This document shows positions 1-6,404 of a DNA stretch of 22,499 nt, one piece after another. The DNA is from a virus, in IMG/VR virus record IMGVR_UViG_3300044608_000160, positions 1-22,499 of that record. One strand, written 5' to 3'. Every line of letters starts with the position of its first letter. The stretch's first letter is position 1. Under the pieces are notes generated by a model. It saw nothing but the letters and a program-made list of their open reading frames with translations. It did no database searches and was not told the DNA's origin. The position numbers and the translations under genes were made by a program.

Positions 1-2
1 TC

Positions 3-47
3 GCAACCGCCGTCGTCAACTGCGCTAGCCCCGCCCGGGCTGCCTGA
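3..47 (+). CDS. possible C-terminal end of an upstream gene (partial)
   Basis: The frame starting at base 3 is open from the window edge to a TGA at 45-47 and uses codons ending mostly in C, like genuine genes here. It would give the last 14 residues of an upstream protein, plausibly a scaffold or protease expected just before a capsid gene. A second frame is also open from base 1 to TAA at 73-75 but uses rarer codons. Too little is visible to assign a function or to choose firmly between the frames. Confidence 0.25.
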   Translation, partial: ATAVVNCASPARAA

Positions 48-63
48 CGGCCTGAGTAGAGAC

Positions 64-69
64 AAGGAG
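64..69 (+). promoter_or_regulatory. ribosome binding site of the capsid gene
   Basis: AAGGAG ends 8 nt before the ATG at 78. It is close to the ideal anti-Shine-Dalgarno match and fits the high expression expected of a capsid gene. Confidence 0.8.
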
Positions 70-77
70 CAGTAACG

Positions 78-1055
78 ATGGCGCAGCCCAGTATCAATCA
101 GGTTCACATTGACGCGATCCTGACCAACATCTCCGTTGCTTACATGCAGATGGCGGAGAACTTCATTGCCGATAAGGTGTTCCCGGTTGTGCCGGTGGAC
201 AAGAAGTCGGACAAGTATTTCACCTACACGAAGAATGACTGGTTCCGTGATGAGGCGCAGCGTCGCGCCGATGCCACGGAGTCGGCAGGTTCGGGTTACA
301 GCCTCAGCACCGCGTCTTACAGCGCGGATGTGTGGGCGTTCCACAAGGATGTTGGCGATCAGACCAAGGCCAACGCGGACGCTCCGCTGAACCCGCTCCG
401 TGAGGCGTCTGAGTTCGTTACTCAGCGTCTGCTTCTTCGCCGTGAGGTGCAGTTCGTTTCCGATTACATCACCACGGGCGTTTGGGGCAAGGATTACACC
501 GGTGTTGCCGGTGCACCTTCCACGGACGAGTTCAAGCAGTGGTCGGATTACACCAACTCTGACCCGATTGAGGACGTTGAGGGCGGCAAGGCCCAGATTC
601 TCTCCACCACGGGTTTCGAGGCGAACACCCTTGTCCTTGGGTATGAAACGTTCCGCAAGTTGCGTCATCACCCGGACATTGTTGACCGCATCAAGTACAC
701 CTCGTCCTCTGTCGTGACGAGCGACATGCTCGCTCGCATGTTTGAGGTTGACCGTGTGCTTGTCGCCAAGTCGATTCGGGCCACGAACAACGAGGGTGCT
801 ACTGGCGCTTACTCGTTCAATGTGGGCAAGGTTGCGTGGCTTGGTCACGTTGCCCCGAACCCGGGCCTTCTTACCCCGTCTGCCGGTTACATCTTCTCGT
901 GGACCGGTGTTTCGGGTGGCCTTGGTCAGACGATCGGCGTTTCTCAGATTCGCATGGATTCCCTTAAGGCGGACCGTGTTGAGGCTGAGGTTGCGTTCGA
1001 CAATAAGGTTGTGGCTTCTGACCTTGGCGTCTACTTCAACACAGCGGTGGCGTAG
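78..1055 (+). CDS. major capsid protein (HK97-fold type)
   Basis: This 325-residue protein is the probable shell subunit of the phage head. Its N-terminal part (residues about 25-60, containing FIADKVFPVVPVDKKSDKYF) and the following segment rich in Arg, Asp and Ala match a widespread family of tailed-phage major capsid proteins that assemble as HK97-like shells. Length is normal for a capsid protein without a fused scaffold domain. The start is fixed by AAGGAG 8 nt upstream. It is followed two bases later by a beta-rich small gene, the usual position of a decoration or stabilisation protein, and further on by the head-tail connectors. The family is recognised from memory; the fold and exact family number are inferred. 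Confidence 0.88.
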   Translation: MAQPSINQVHIDAILTNISVAYMQMAENFIADKVFPVVPVDKKSDKYFTYTKNDWFRDEAQRRADATESAGSGYSLSTASYSADVWAFHKDVGDQTKANADAPLNPLREASEFVTQRLLLRREVQFVSDYITTGVWGKDYTGVAGAPSTDEFKQWSDYTNSDPIEDVEGGKAQILSTTGFEANTLVLGYETFRKLRHHPDIVDRIKYTSSSVVTSDMLARMFEVDRVLVAKSIRATNNEGATGAYSFNVGKVAWLGHVAPNPGLLTPSAGYIFSWTGVSGGLGQTIGVSQIRMDSLKADRVEAEVAFDNKVVASDLGVYFNTAVA

Positions 1056-1057
1056 TC

Positions 1058-1492
1058 ATGGTGAATCGTCTTACGCAGGGTGAGGCTGTCGTTGGCGCTC
1101 TCACGGCTGAGGAGACGATTGAGGGTGCCGATCTGGCAGCCTCAGACGACCTCACCGTTGGTGACGATGCGACTGTGACCGGTGACCTTACGGCGGGTAC
1201 GCTCGCCGTGGGTGGCGGTTCCACCGTCAAGGGCATTAGCACGGGCACCGGCGCTATCGACCTCCCGTCGATTTCTGCCGGGGCTACCGGGTCGGGCACT
1301 ATCACGGTCACGGGCGCTGCTGTCGGTGACATGGTTGTGGTGAACCCTCCGGCGCTCACATCAGGACTTGCCTTCGCGGGTGCTGCTGTGACGGGCGCTA
1401 ACACGGTCACGGTGTACGCGGTCAATGCGAGTGCTTCATCGATCAACGAGGCGTCTCATACGTTCCGTTACCTGTGGGTTGACCTGACCTGA
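1058..1492 (+). CDS. putative capsid decoration / head fibre-like protein
   Basis: This 144-residue protein starts at an ATG two bases after the capsid stop, probably translated by coupling because its own ribosome site is weak. Residues 1-55 are a Thr/Ala/Gly/Asp-rich stretch of short repeats (such as DDLTVGDDATVTGDL), which suggests a beta-helical or shaft-like region. Residues 60-144 form a compact beta-rich domain (around GSGTITVTGAAVGDMVVV) of a kind that recurs in phage structural proteins. Immediate downstream linkage to the capsid gene suggests a head decoration or stabilising protein, but a fibre role is equally compatible. Function is inferred from position and composition; no enzymatic motif is present. 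Confidence 0.6.
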   Translation: MVNRLTQGEAVVGALTAEETIEGADLAASDDLTVGDDATVTGDLTAGTLAVGGGSTVKGISTGTGAIDLPSISAGATGSGTITVTGAAVGDMVVVNPPALTSGLAFAGAAVTGANTVTVYAVNASASSINEASHTFRYLWVDLT

Positions 1493-1507
1493 TAGGTAAA
1501 TAGTTCA

Positions 1508-1558
1508 GCCTGAGCGGCGGGGTTCAGCGGGTGATCCCTGCTGGCCCCGCCGCTAGGC
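1508..1558 (+). terminator. strong RNA hairpin after the capsid/decoration genes
   Basis: AGCGGCGGGG (1513-1522) pairs perfectly with CCCCGCCGCT (1545-1554). The stem is extended outward by GCCT (1508-1511) with AGGC (1555-1558) across a single bulged G. Inside, CAGCGGG (1525-1531) pairs with CCCTGCTG (1536-1543) with one bulged T and a TGAT loop. No U-tract follows, so it is not a textbook intrinsic terminator. It may be a partial terminator or a 3' stabiliser of the capsid mRNA. The next gene starts 20 nt downstream. Confidence 0.6.
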
Positions 1559-1577
1559 ACATCTAGGGAGGTTGGAA

Positions 1578-1721
1578 GTGCCCACCACTCCGGGCGGTTT
1601 GCCGTACCCGTCAGCGTCGGATGCCGCTAATGTGCCCGCCGATTTGCAGTCTTTGGCTGAAAGCGTGGAAGACTTGCTGGACATTGCCCGTGTCGATTTG
1701 CTTATGCTGATGGGAGCCTGA
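1578..1721 (+). CDS. small 'YP' fibre-associated protein, cassette 1
   Basis: This is a 47-residue protein with a GTG start preceded by AGGGAGG (1565-1571). It contains GLPYPSASD, then VPADLQSLAESVEDLL. The pattern G-x-x-YP-x-x-x-D ... D-[LI]-Q-x-LA is familiar as a short N-terminal segment of minor tail and fibre proteins in actinophages, followed by a predicted helix. Here it stands alone as a complete mini-gene. A second copy occurs at 5968-6099, also ending in LMGA and also directly upstream of a ~105-residue beta protein. The codons for LMGA carry the GGGAG ribosome site of the next gene. It is likely a virion structural or assembly peptide; exact role unknown. Confidence 0.6.
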   Translation: MPTTPGGLPYPSASDAANVPADLQSLAESVEDLLDIARVDLLMLMGA

Positions 1722-1722
1722 A

Positions 1723-2052
1723 GTGGCTACTACTTACAAGGTGCTGGGGCAGTCCGCTCCGGGCGCAACTACGCAGACCACTCTTTACACGGTTCCGGCT
1801 GCCACTACTGCTGTTATTTCTACTATGTTCGTGTGTAATCGTGGGGCTAGCGCGGGTACTGTTCGTATCGCTGTGCGCCCTGACGGTGCCGTTCTTGCTA
1901 ATCAGCACTACTTGTACTTTGACACTTCTGTTCCCGCTAACTCAACCATCTCAATCACTACCGGCATCACATTGGACGCCGCTGACATTCTTGCCGTCTA
2001 TGCCTCCACGGCTGACTTCAGTTTCGTTGCGTTTGGGAGTGAGCGGGCATGA
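1723..2052 (+). CDS. small beta-sandwich virion protein, cassette 1
   Basis: This 109-residue protein has a GTG start one base after the preceding stop and a GGGAG site 6 nt upstream. It begins with YKVLGQSAPGA, continues with LYTVPAATTAVISTMFVCN and RIAVRPDGA, and ends in FGSERA. This family is very common in phages of aquatic bacteria and is rich in alternating beta-strand sequence, with no catalytic motif. A close paralogue lies at 4514-4843, sharing about 16 identical bases near the 5' end (the codons for YKVLGQ). A more distant one is at 6099-6404. All three are followed at once by a glycine-rich gene, so it probably works as a base or adaptor for that protein. Function inferred from context. 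Confidence 0.7.
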   Translation: MATTYKVLGQSAPGATTQTTLYTVPAATTAVISTMFVCNRGASAGTVRIAVRPDGAVLANQHYLYFDTSVPANSTISITTGITLDAADILAVYASTADFSFVAFGSERA

Positions 2053-2843
2053 GCGTAGTTCAGTATCCGGCCCCTTCCGGGTCTAAGGCACTCAGAACAC
2101 AAGAGTTTCTGGCAGGCGGGTCGTGGATATGTCCTGCGGGCGTGTTCGCGGTTGAGGTGTTCGCAGTCGGTGGTGGCGGCGGAGGTGGTGGACGTAGTAG
2201 CAGCAACTTCTCGGGCGGCGGCGGAGGTGGCGGCGGCGTCGTTACGCGCGTCGTACCTGTCACACCGGGCACGTCGTACACCGTCACGATCGGCTCTGGT
2301 GGCGGTGCTGGCGCGGCGGGCGCTGCCGGGTCAGACGGCGGAAGCACCACTTTCGGCGCTCTCGTCACGGCAGATGGTGGCGGTGGTGGCGCTAACTGGG
2401 ATGTCAGTACGCGCGATGGCGGCTGTGGTGGTGGTGGTGCGGCGTCAGACGTTAACTCGGGCGCTGGTGGTGGTGGCGGCGCGGGCGGAAATGGCAAGGA
2501 TGCTAACTCCGGCGCGTCGGGCTCCACAATCACTTGGGGCGGACGAGGCACGCAAGGTGGATGCGGCGGCGGCGGGGGTGTATCTAACGCTGGCATGGGG
2601 CACGGCGGTATCGGCGTCAACGGGTACGGCGGTGGCGGCGGTGGCGGTGGACAGAACAGCAACAACGCAGGACGACGCGGGGCCGGATCATCTGGTGGCG
2701 GCATGGGCGGGCTTGCGGGAACCGCAGCAGGTGCAGGTACCACTAACACAGGCGGCGGTGGTGGCGGCGCGGGTGGCAACTCAGGGTCCGCAGCAGCAGC
2801 GGCAGGCGGGTCCGGTTACATGCGGCTGATCTGGTGGGAGTGA
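2049..2843 (+). CDS. glycine-rich adhesin-like virion protein, cassette 1
   Basis: This 264-residue protein overlaps the previous stop by 4 nt (ATGA). Residues about 17-50 read FLAGGSWICPAGVFAVEVFA and then a poly-Gly run, the hallmark of the phage 'glycine-rich domain' found at the tips of fibres. Gly tracts alternate with short beta segments (TSYTVTIGSGGGAG, STTFGALVTADGG), and it ends in a conserved-looking SGYMRLIWWE. Gly-rich tips in other phages form polyglycine-II-type sandwiches that contact receptors, so host binding is a fair inference. Paralogues with the same N-terminal signature and C-terminal aromatic strand are at 6404-7051 and, as a fusion, at 4845-5762. Confidence 0.75.
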   Translation: MSVVQYPAPSGSKALRTQEFLAGGSWICPAGVFAVEVFAVGGGGGGGGRSSSNFSGGGGGGGGVVTRVVPVTPGTSYTVTIGSGGGAGAAGAAGSDGGSTTFGALVTADGGGGGANWDVSTRDGGCGGGGAASDVNSGAGGGGGAGGNGKDANSGASGSTITWGGRGTQGGCGGGGGVSNAGMGHGGIGVNGYGGGGGGGGQNSNNAGRRGAGSSGGGMGGLAGTAAGAGTTNTGGGGGGAGGNSGSAAAAAGGSGYMRLIWWE

Positions 2844-2845
2844 CG

Positions 2846-3148
2846 ATGGAGCGTATCTTCGCCGCTATTGACGGCGACATTATCAGTAACACGTTTGTCG
2901 GTGACGACGACTTTGCTGCCCTTGTGCGCCCCGACCACGACGAGGTTGTGGAGATTACTGGCCTTGATCCCATGCCCGGTGTCCGGTGGGCTGTTCACTC
3001 GGACGGCTACCGGCCTCCGCAGCCGTGGCCTTCGTGGGCCTGGAACGGAGCAGTCTGGTATGCGCCGGTTGAGCGTCCTGATACACCGGGTGTTTGGGTG
3101 TGGGATGAGGACGCGCAGGAGTGGACCGACCTTGCGGCGCAGGGGTAG
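2846..3148 (+). CDS. Trp/Pro-rich fibre-associated protein, cassette 1
   Basis: This is a 100-residue protein. The ATG at 2846 is chosen because GGAG (2837-2840) lies 5 nt upstream; an in-frame GTG at 2834 lies inside the preceding gene and has no better site. The C-terminal half carries PPQPWPSWAWNGAVWYAPV and WVWDEDAQEWTDL. The pattern 'PPxPWxSWxWN ... WDEDxxEW' belongs to a family seen beside tail-fibre genes in cyanophages and marine phages. The WDEDxQEW signature is repeated almost exactly in the paralogue at 7054-7443. It is likely a fibre assembly factor or fibre component; this is inference from family and neighbours. Confidence 0.65.
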   Translation: MERIFAAIDGDIISNTFVGDDDFAALVRPDHDEVVEITGLDPMPGVRWAVHSDGYRPPQPWPSWAWNGAVWYAPVERPDTPGVWVWDEDAQEWTDLAAQG

Positions 3149-3151
3149 CCG

Positions 3152-3697
3152 ATGCCTCTTACTCCTAACCTTTCTACGGTCACACTAGGTGGTCAGTACG
3201 TGGACGTATCCGGTGCCCCTATCGCTGGGCAGGTCAAGTTCACGCCGCGCACCATCCTTACCGACGCTGTTGAGGATCAGATCATCATTCCGCGCACTAT
3301 CACGGTGGACTTGGATGCGAATGGTGAGTTCACCGTTGTGCTTCCCGCTACGGACGATACTGATGTGTCTCCTAGCGGGTTCACGTACAGCGTAGAGGAA
3401 TCCTTTACCGGGGGTAGGGTTTACGATATTGCGCTTACGGCCCTTCCTGCTACACAGAATCTTGCTGACAAGGTTCCTACTGTCGCGTTGGGTGGCACGG
3501 AAGCCACGACGTATGTGCTGCTGTCGGTGTTTAATCCGCTTGAGGCGCGTGTAGATGTTATTGAGTCGGTAACGTCGTCTGTGCAGACTGCTGCTGCCCA
3601 GGTTACGGCGGCTGCTACGGCTGCTACTACGGCTCAGGCGGCTGCTTCAGCGGCTGAGGCCCGCATCCTTCACCCGTTTGTGTTCTTGGGTATCTGA
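3152..3697 (+). CDS. Ig-like domain plus coiled-coil fibre protein, paralogue 1
   Basis: This is a 181-residue protein. Residues about 8-100 form a beta domain (VTLGGQYVDVSGAPIAGQVK, VDLDANGEFTVVLPATDD, SFTGGRVYDIAL) of the type found in actinophage minor tail proteins. Residues about 125-168 include LEARVDVIESV and then an Ala/Thr/Gln-rich heptad-like stretch predicted to be a coiled coil. It ends in HPFVFLGI. The same plan, including LEARVD and the HPFVF ending, is repeated in the next gene, so these two arose by duplication. Probably a trimeric or dimeric fibre or spike subunit in the particle; not enzymatic. It starts 3 nt after the preceding stop. Confidence 0.65.
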   Translation: MPLTPNLSTVTLGGQYVDVSGAPIAGQVKFTPRTILTDAVEDQIIIPRTITVDLDANGEFTVVLPATDDTDVSPSGFTYSVEESFTGGRVYDIALTALPATQNLADKVPTVALGGTEATTYVLLSVFNPLEARVDVIESVTSSVQTAAAQVTAAATAATTAQAAASAAEARILHPFVFLGI

Positions 3698-4455
3698 TGG
3701 CTCTCGCGGGCAACGTCGCTACCGTTATCGTTACCGGTGAGTATGTGGATTTCGAGGGTGACCCTATTGCGGGGCAGGTCATCTTCGCTGTGCCTAAGGC
3801 GTTGCGTAATGCGCTGGCGGATCAGATTCTTGTGGCGTCGTCTTACTATGTGACGTTGGATGCGAATGGGGCGTTCACGGTTACTCTTCCGGCGTCGGAT
3901 GACCCGGATTTCCATGAGACGTTTGAGTACACGATCACGGAGTCCTTTACTGGGGGTAGGACGTTCTCTGCTGTTCTTCCTACGCCGTTGACGTATGCAG
4001 AGTTCGATGATGAACCGTATTCGTATTATGTAGGTCTGGGTTCTAGTTACGGTGTTGCCACGGGCACTAACGCCCGTATGAGTGCGCTTGCCCCTGTGAG
4101 TGTTCTCGGTAGCCCTCAGGTGGAACTGGCGGCTTATTCGTCGTATGTGTCGCTGGAAGCGCGTGTGGATGCTGCGGAACTTACGGTGGACACTACTCCG
4201 CCGACTACGGGCATCATTATGGCGGTGCAGTATGCGTCGGTGCCGGTTGGGTATGCGACGTACACGCTGCTTGCGGCGGGTCCTGCCACGTACACGGCTT
4301 TCTCCACGGCTCAGATTCTTGCTACTTCTGCCGCTATCGCTAACTACGCTACGGCGGCTCAGGCCTCTCAGGCCACGGCTGAGGCAGCGAAGGCGGCGGC
4401 TGAGGCTACGGAGGTTCGCGATCCGCATCCGTTTGTGTTCACGGGTGCGGCGTGA
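3697..4455 (+). CDS. Ig-like domain plus coiled-coil fibre protein, paralogue 2
   Basis: This 252-residue protein overlaps the previous stop by one base (TGATG). The N-terminal beta domain (VTGEYVDFEGDPIAGQVIF, VTLDANGAFTVTLPASDD, SFTGGRTFSAVL) closely matches the preceding gene. It then carries an extra segment of about 75 residues rich in Tyr, Ser and Val (residues about 105-190), including LEARVDAAELTV. An Ala-rich coiled coil (about 215-240) and the ending HPFVFTGAA follow. The inserted Tyr-rich segment is the main difference from its neighbour and might hold the binding surface. It is likely a virion fibre protein; role inferred from domain order and location. Confidence 0.65.
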   Translation: MALAGNVATVIVTGEYVDFEGDPIAGQVIFAVPKALRNALADQILVASSYYVTLDANGAFTVTLPASDDPDFHETFEYTITESFTGGRTFSAVLPTPLTYAEFDDEPYSYYVGLGSSYGVATGTNARMSALAPVSVLGSPQVELAAYSSYVSLEARVDAAELTVDTTPPTTGIIMAVQYASVPVGYATYTLLAAGPATYTAFSTAQILATSAAIANYATAAQASQATAEAAKAAAEATEVRDPHPFVFTGAA

Positions 4456-4462
4456 TGGGCGG

Positions 4463-4468
4463 TAGACT
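4463..4468 (+). promoter_or_regulatory. possible -10 box upstream of cassette 2
   Basis: TAGACT followed by GTTTG lies in the 58-nt gap before the 4514 gene. The same TAGACTGTkTG string occurs just after the terminator at 12541. It fits the TAnnnT pattern of actinobacterial -10 boxes, but no -35 or TGn extension is evident, so this is tentative. Confidence 0.25.
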
Positions 4469-4491
4469 GTTTGACGCTGCCACACGTATCG

Positions 4492-4503
4492 TAACCCGGG
4501 TTA
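4492..4503 (+). repeat. 12-bp perfect palindrome TAACCCGGGTTA
   Basis: A perfect inverted repeat lies directly upstream of the ribosome site (AGGAGAGG) of the GTG start at 4514. Eleven of its twelve bases recur at 8179-8189 in the same position relative to another GTG start. It could be an operator or a recombination scar. Confidence 0.5.
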
Positions 4504-4513
4504 GGAGAGGCTA

Positions 4514-4843
4514 GTGCCTATCGCTTACAAGGTGCTGGGACAGTCAGCCCCTAGCGCCACCACTAACACGGACATTTACACGGTCCCTGTTTCCACGCAG
4601 GTAGTGATCTCCTCCATCGTGGTCGCTAACCGGGGTACGGCATCCACGACGTTCCGTATCGCCGTCCGCCCTAACGCGGCAACGCTCGCGAACCTTCACT
4701 ACATCGCCTTCGACACGACTATTGCCGCTAATGACGTAGTGGCCTTGTCTCTTGGTATCACCGTAGACGCGGCTGATGTGGTGACCGTGTACGGGGGTAA
4801 TGCGGATCTGACGTTCAGCCTGTACGGAACGGAGATCACCTGA
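4514..4843 (+). CDS. small beta-sandwich virion protein, cassette 2
   Basis: This is a 109-residue protein with a GTG start preceded by AGGAGAGG. It begins with YKVLGQSAPSATTNTDIYTV, followed by VVISSIVVANRG, RIAVRPNAA and FSLYGTEIT. It is the same length as the 1723-2052 protein and plainly paralogous over its whole length, including the nearly identical first 12 residues. The gene opens the second cassette, but no YP mini-gene precedes it. Instead there is a 58-nt gap with a palindrome and a possible -10 box. It is probably an adaptor or decoration subunit for the glycine-rich protein encoded next. Confidence 0.7.
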   Translation: MPIAYKVLGQSAPSATTNTDIYTVPVSTQVVISSIVVANRGTASTTFRIAVRPNAATLANLHYIAFDTTIAANDVVALSLGITVDAADVVTVYGGNADLTFSLYGTEIT

Positions 4844-4844
4844 C

Positions 4845-5762
4845 ATGGGTATCTCGCGTATCCGCCCGGCGAGTAGCGCCTCCACGCTGTCGGCGACCGC
4901 TGCCGCAGCGAACACGGCGTACACGATCACTCAGTCCTTCGACACCGGCATCTACACGATCTCGTGTTTGTCCACGACGATTACGAACGTTGCCTTCTAC
5001 TCAGGGAACACAAGCATCACGACAGCGACCACGGTGTCCGGCTCGGTGTCAGTAGTCCTTGGCACGCCTGCCACTTCTATCGTGTATTGGACGAACACCG
5101 GCACGAACATCACCGTCAACATCTCGCTCACGGGGCAGGCGCTCCCCACGGGCTCGGCGTCGGGAACGTTGGACACGATTACGGCGTCGGGCACCTACAC
5201 GCAGGTCGGGCGCGGCCTTGTCGTGGTGGTGGGCGGTGGGCAGCGTGGCTTCGGCGGTTCGGGCGGATCGAACCCGACCACCATCGCTGGCGGTGCGGGC
5301 GGAGCGTCCGGTGGTATCACCGGGCCTACCGCAGTTGAACTGACGGGCAGTATCGCGGTCACCATCGGGGCTGGCGGCACGGCAACGAACGGTGCGGCTG
5401 GCGGTACGACTTCGTTCGGTGCGCTCACCGCAGCGTCAGGCGGCACTAACGCCGCAACCGCTAGCGGCACGGCTACGACCGCGGATCGCGCCCAGCCTGT
5501 GAAGTCTGGTACGACTGGGGCGGGCGGCGCAGGAGGCGGTGTTAGTGCGGGTCCGACACCGGGGGGTGGCGGTGCGGGCGGCGGTAGCGGCATCGGAACC
5601 GGCGGAAACGGGTCTAGCGGCGTGGGCTCCGGAACGGCAACGAGCGGTGCGGCTGGGACAGGCTACGGTGCTGGCGGCGGGGGCGGGGGTGCTGCCTACG
5701 GTACGCCTGGTAACGGCGGCAACGGTGCGCCGGGTGTTGTCTACGTCCTTCGGTTCACATAA
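4845..5762 (+). CDS. beta domain fused to glycine-rich adhesin-like region, cassette 2
   Basis: This 305-residue protein starts at an ATG one base after the preceding stop. Residues 1-105 form an extra N-terminal domain, rich in Thr and Ser, with beta-strand alternation (TAYTITQSFDTGIYTISCLS, TNTGTNITVNISLTGQ). Residues about 110-305 are the glycine-rich region with GTYTQVGRGLVVVVGGGQRG, SIAVTIGAGGTA and TTSFGALTAASGG, ending in PGVVYVLRFT. Compared with the other two glycine-rich paralogues it lacks the long early poly-Gly run and carries the additional N-terminal domain, so it is the most diverged copy. Receptor binding is inferred from the family. Confidence 0.7.
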   Translation: MGISRIRPASSASTLSATAAAANTAYTITQSFDTGIYTISCLSTTITNVAFYSGNTSITTATTVSGSVSVVLGTPATSIVYWTNTGTNITVNISLTGQALPTGSASGTLDTITASGTYTQVGRGLVVVVGGGQRGFGGSGGSNPTTIAGGAGGASGGITGPTAVELTGSIAVTIGAGGTATNGAAGGTTSFGALTAASGGTNAATASGTATTADRAQPVKSGTTGAGGAGGGVSAGPTPGGGGAGGGSGIGTGGNGSSGVGSGTATSGAAGTGYGAGGGGGGAAYGTPGNGGNGAPGVVYVLRFT

Positions 5763-5771
5763 GGAGAGGTT

Positions 5772-5981
5772 ATGGCTGACTTTGCTATCCACGATGGTTC
5801 GACGGTGGTGAACGTGATTGTGGCGGACTCGCAGGAGATCGCTGAGGAGGTCACCGGTTTGTCTGCGGTCGAAACCACAGGTGAGCCGTGGATCGGCTGG
5901 ACCCTGAGCGACGGTGTGTGGGTTGCGCCGCCTCAGCCTGAGCCTGAGTTCATTGAGGAGTTGTCTGATGCCGGAGACTAA
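5772..5981 (+). CDS. short Trp/Pro-rich fibre-associated protein, cassette 2
   Basis: This is a 69-residue acidic protein with a strong AAGGAGAGG site ending 2-3 nt before ATG. The N-terminus (MADFAIHDGSTVVNVIVADS) resembles the first strands of the 7054-7443 protein (HFVKIDADGYVIDAIVIAN). The middle WIGWTLSDGVWVAPPQPEP is a reduced version of its Trp/Pro region. It lacks the C-terminal WDED..EW repeat, so it may be a shortened paralogue. Its 3' end overlaps the next small gene by 14 nt. Position directly after a glycine-rich gene is the same as in the other two cassettes. Confidence 0.6.
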   Translation: MADFAIHDGSTVVNVIVADSQEIAEEVTGLSAVETTGEPWIGWTLSDGVWVAPPQPEPEFIEELSDAGD

Positions 5982-6099
5982 CCTGGGATTCCGTTACCCT
6001 GCGGGTTCGGACACCCCTGATGTGCCGCGTGATATTCAGTTCCTTGCGGACGATGCGAATGAGCAAGAGATCATTACTTTGATGGGAGCGTGGGCCTGA
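5968..6099 (+). CDS. small 'YP' fibre-associated protein, cassette 3
   Basis: This is a 43-residue protein starting at ATG 5968 with GAGGAG about 7 nt upstream. A longer in-frame start at 5914 has no ribosome site and reads through the previous gene in another frame. It contains LGFRYPAGSDTPDVPRDIQF, then LADDANEQEIITLMGAWA. The YP..SD....VP.D[IL]Q.LA pattern and the LMGA near the end match the 47-residue protein at 1578-1721. As there, the LMGA codons (GATGGGAGC) provide the Shine-Dalgarno element for the next gene. Role unknown; presumed structural or chaperone-like partner of the adjacent beta protein. Confidence 0.55.
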   Translation: MPETNLGFRYPAGSDTPDVPRDIQFLADDANEQEIITLMGAWA

Positions 6100-6404
6100 T
6101 GGCTGCTACTGCTAAGGCTCTGTTCCGTGGGGCGGCTACGACTAACACGGCGACGGTTTTGTACACGACACCTTCTGCCACTACTACGGTTGTGACTCAG
6201 ATTGTTGTGGTTAATACTTCGGCGTCGGGGCAGACGGCGACTATGTTTTTGAATGGTGTTGACATTATGGCTGCGGCGGCTGTTCCGGCTAATTCTTCTT
6301 TGGTGTTGGATTTGAAGCAGCCTATTGCGGCTACTCAAACTATTACGGGTGGGGCGTCTGCGGTGTCTGTTGATTTTCATGTTGCTGGGGTGGAGATCGT
6401 CTGA
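6099..6404 (+). CDS. small beta-sandwich virion protein, cassette 3
   Basis: This 101-residue protein overlaps the preceding stop by one base (TGATG). An in-frame GTG 9 nt upstream is less well placed. The sequence shows alternating beta strands (ATVLYTTPSATTTVVTQIVV, NTSASGQTATMFLNGVDI, VSVDFHVAGVEIV). It shares the strand order and the LYTxPxxTTxVxxxxVxN theme with the 1723 and 4514 proteins but has lost the YKVLGQSAP start, so it is a distant relative. The codons are strongly T-rich (gct, ttt, ggt) compared with the C-richer neighbour 6404-7051, hinting at a separate origin. Likely adaptor or decoration subunit. Confidence 0.65.
   Translation: MAATAKALFRGAATTNTATVLYTTPSATTTVVTQIVVVNTSASGQTATMFLNGVDIMAAAAVPANSSLVLDLKQPIAATQTITGGASAVSVDFHVAGVEIV

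Noticed and set aside
2060-2779. 239-residue proline-rich open frame on the minus strand
   Set aside because: This is the reverse complement of glycine codons in the glycine-rich gene, which necessarily reads as poly-Pro. No start context.
2160-2800. GGC/GGT repeat tracts as a possible tandem repeat or CRISPR-like array
   Set aside because: The repetition is low-complexity glycine coding sequence with irregular periods; there are no uniform repeats with unique spacers.
3670-4485. 271-residue minus-strand open frame
   Set aside because: It is Arg/His-rich, antisense to the second Ig-like fibre gene, with no family resemblance.
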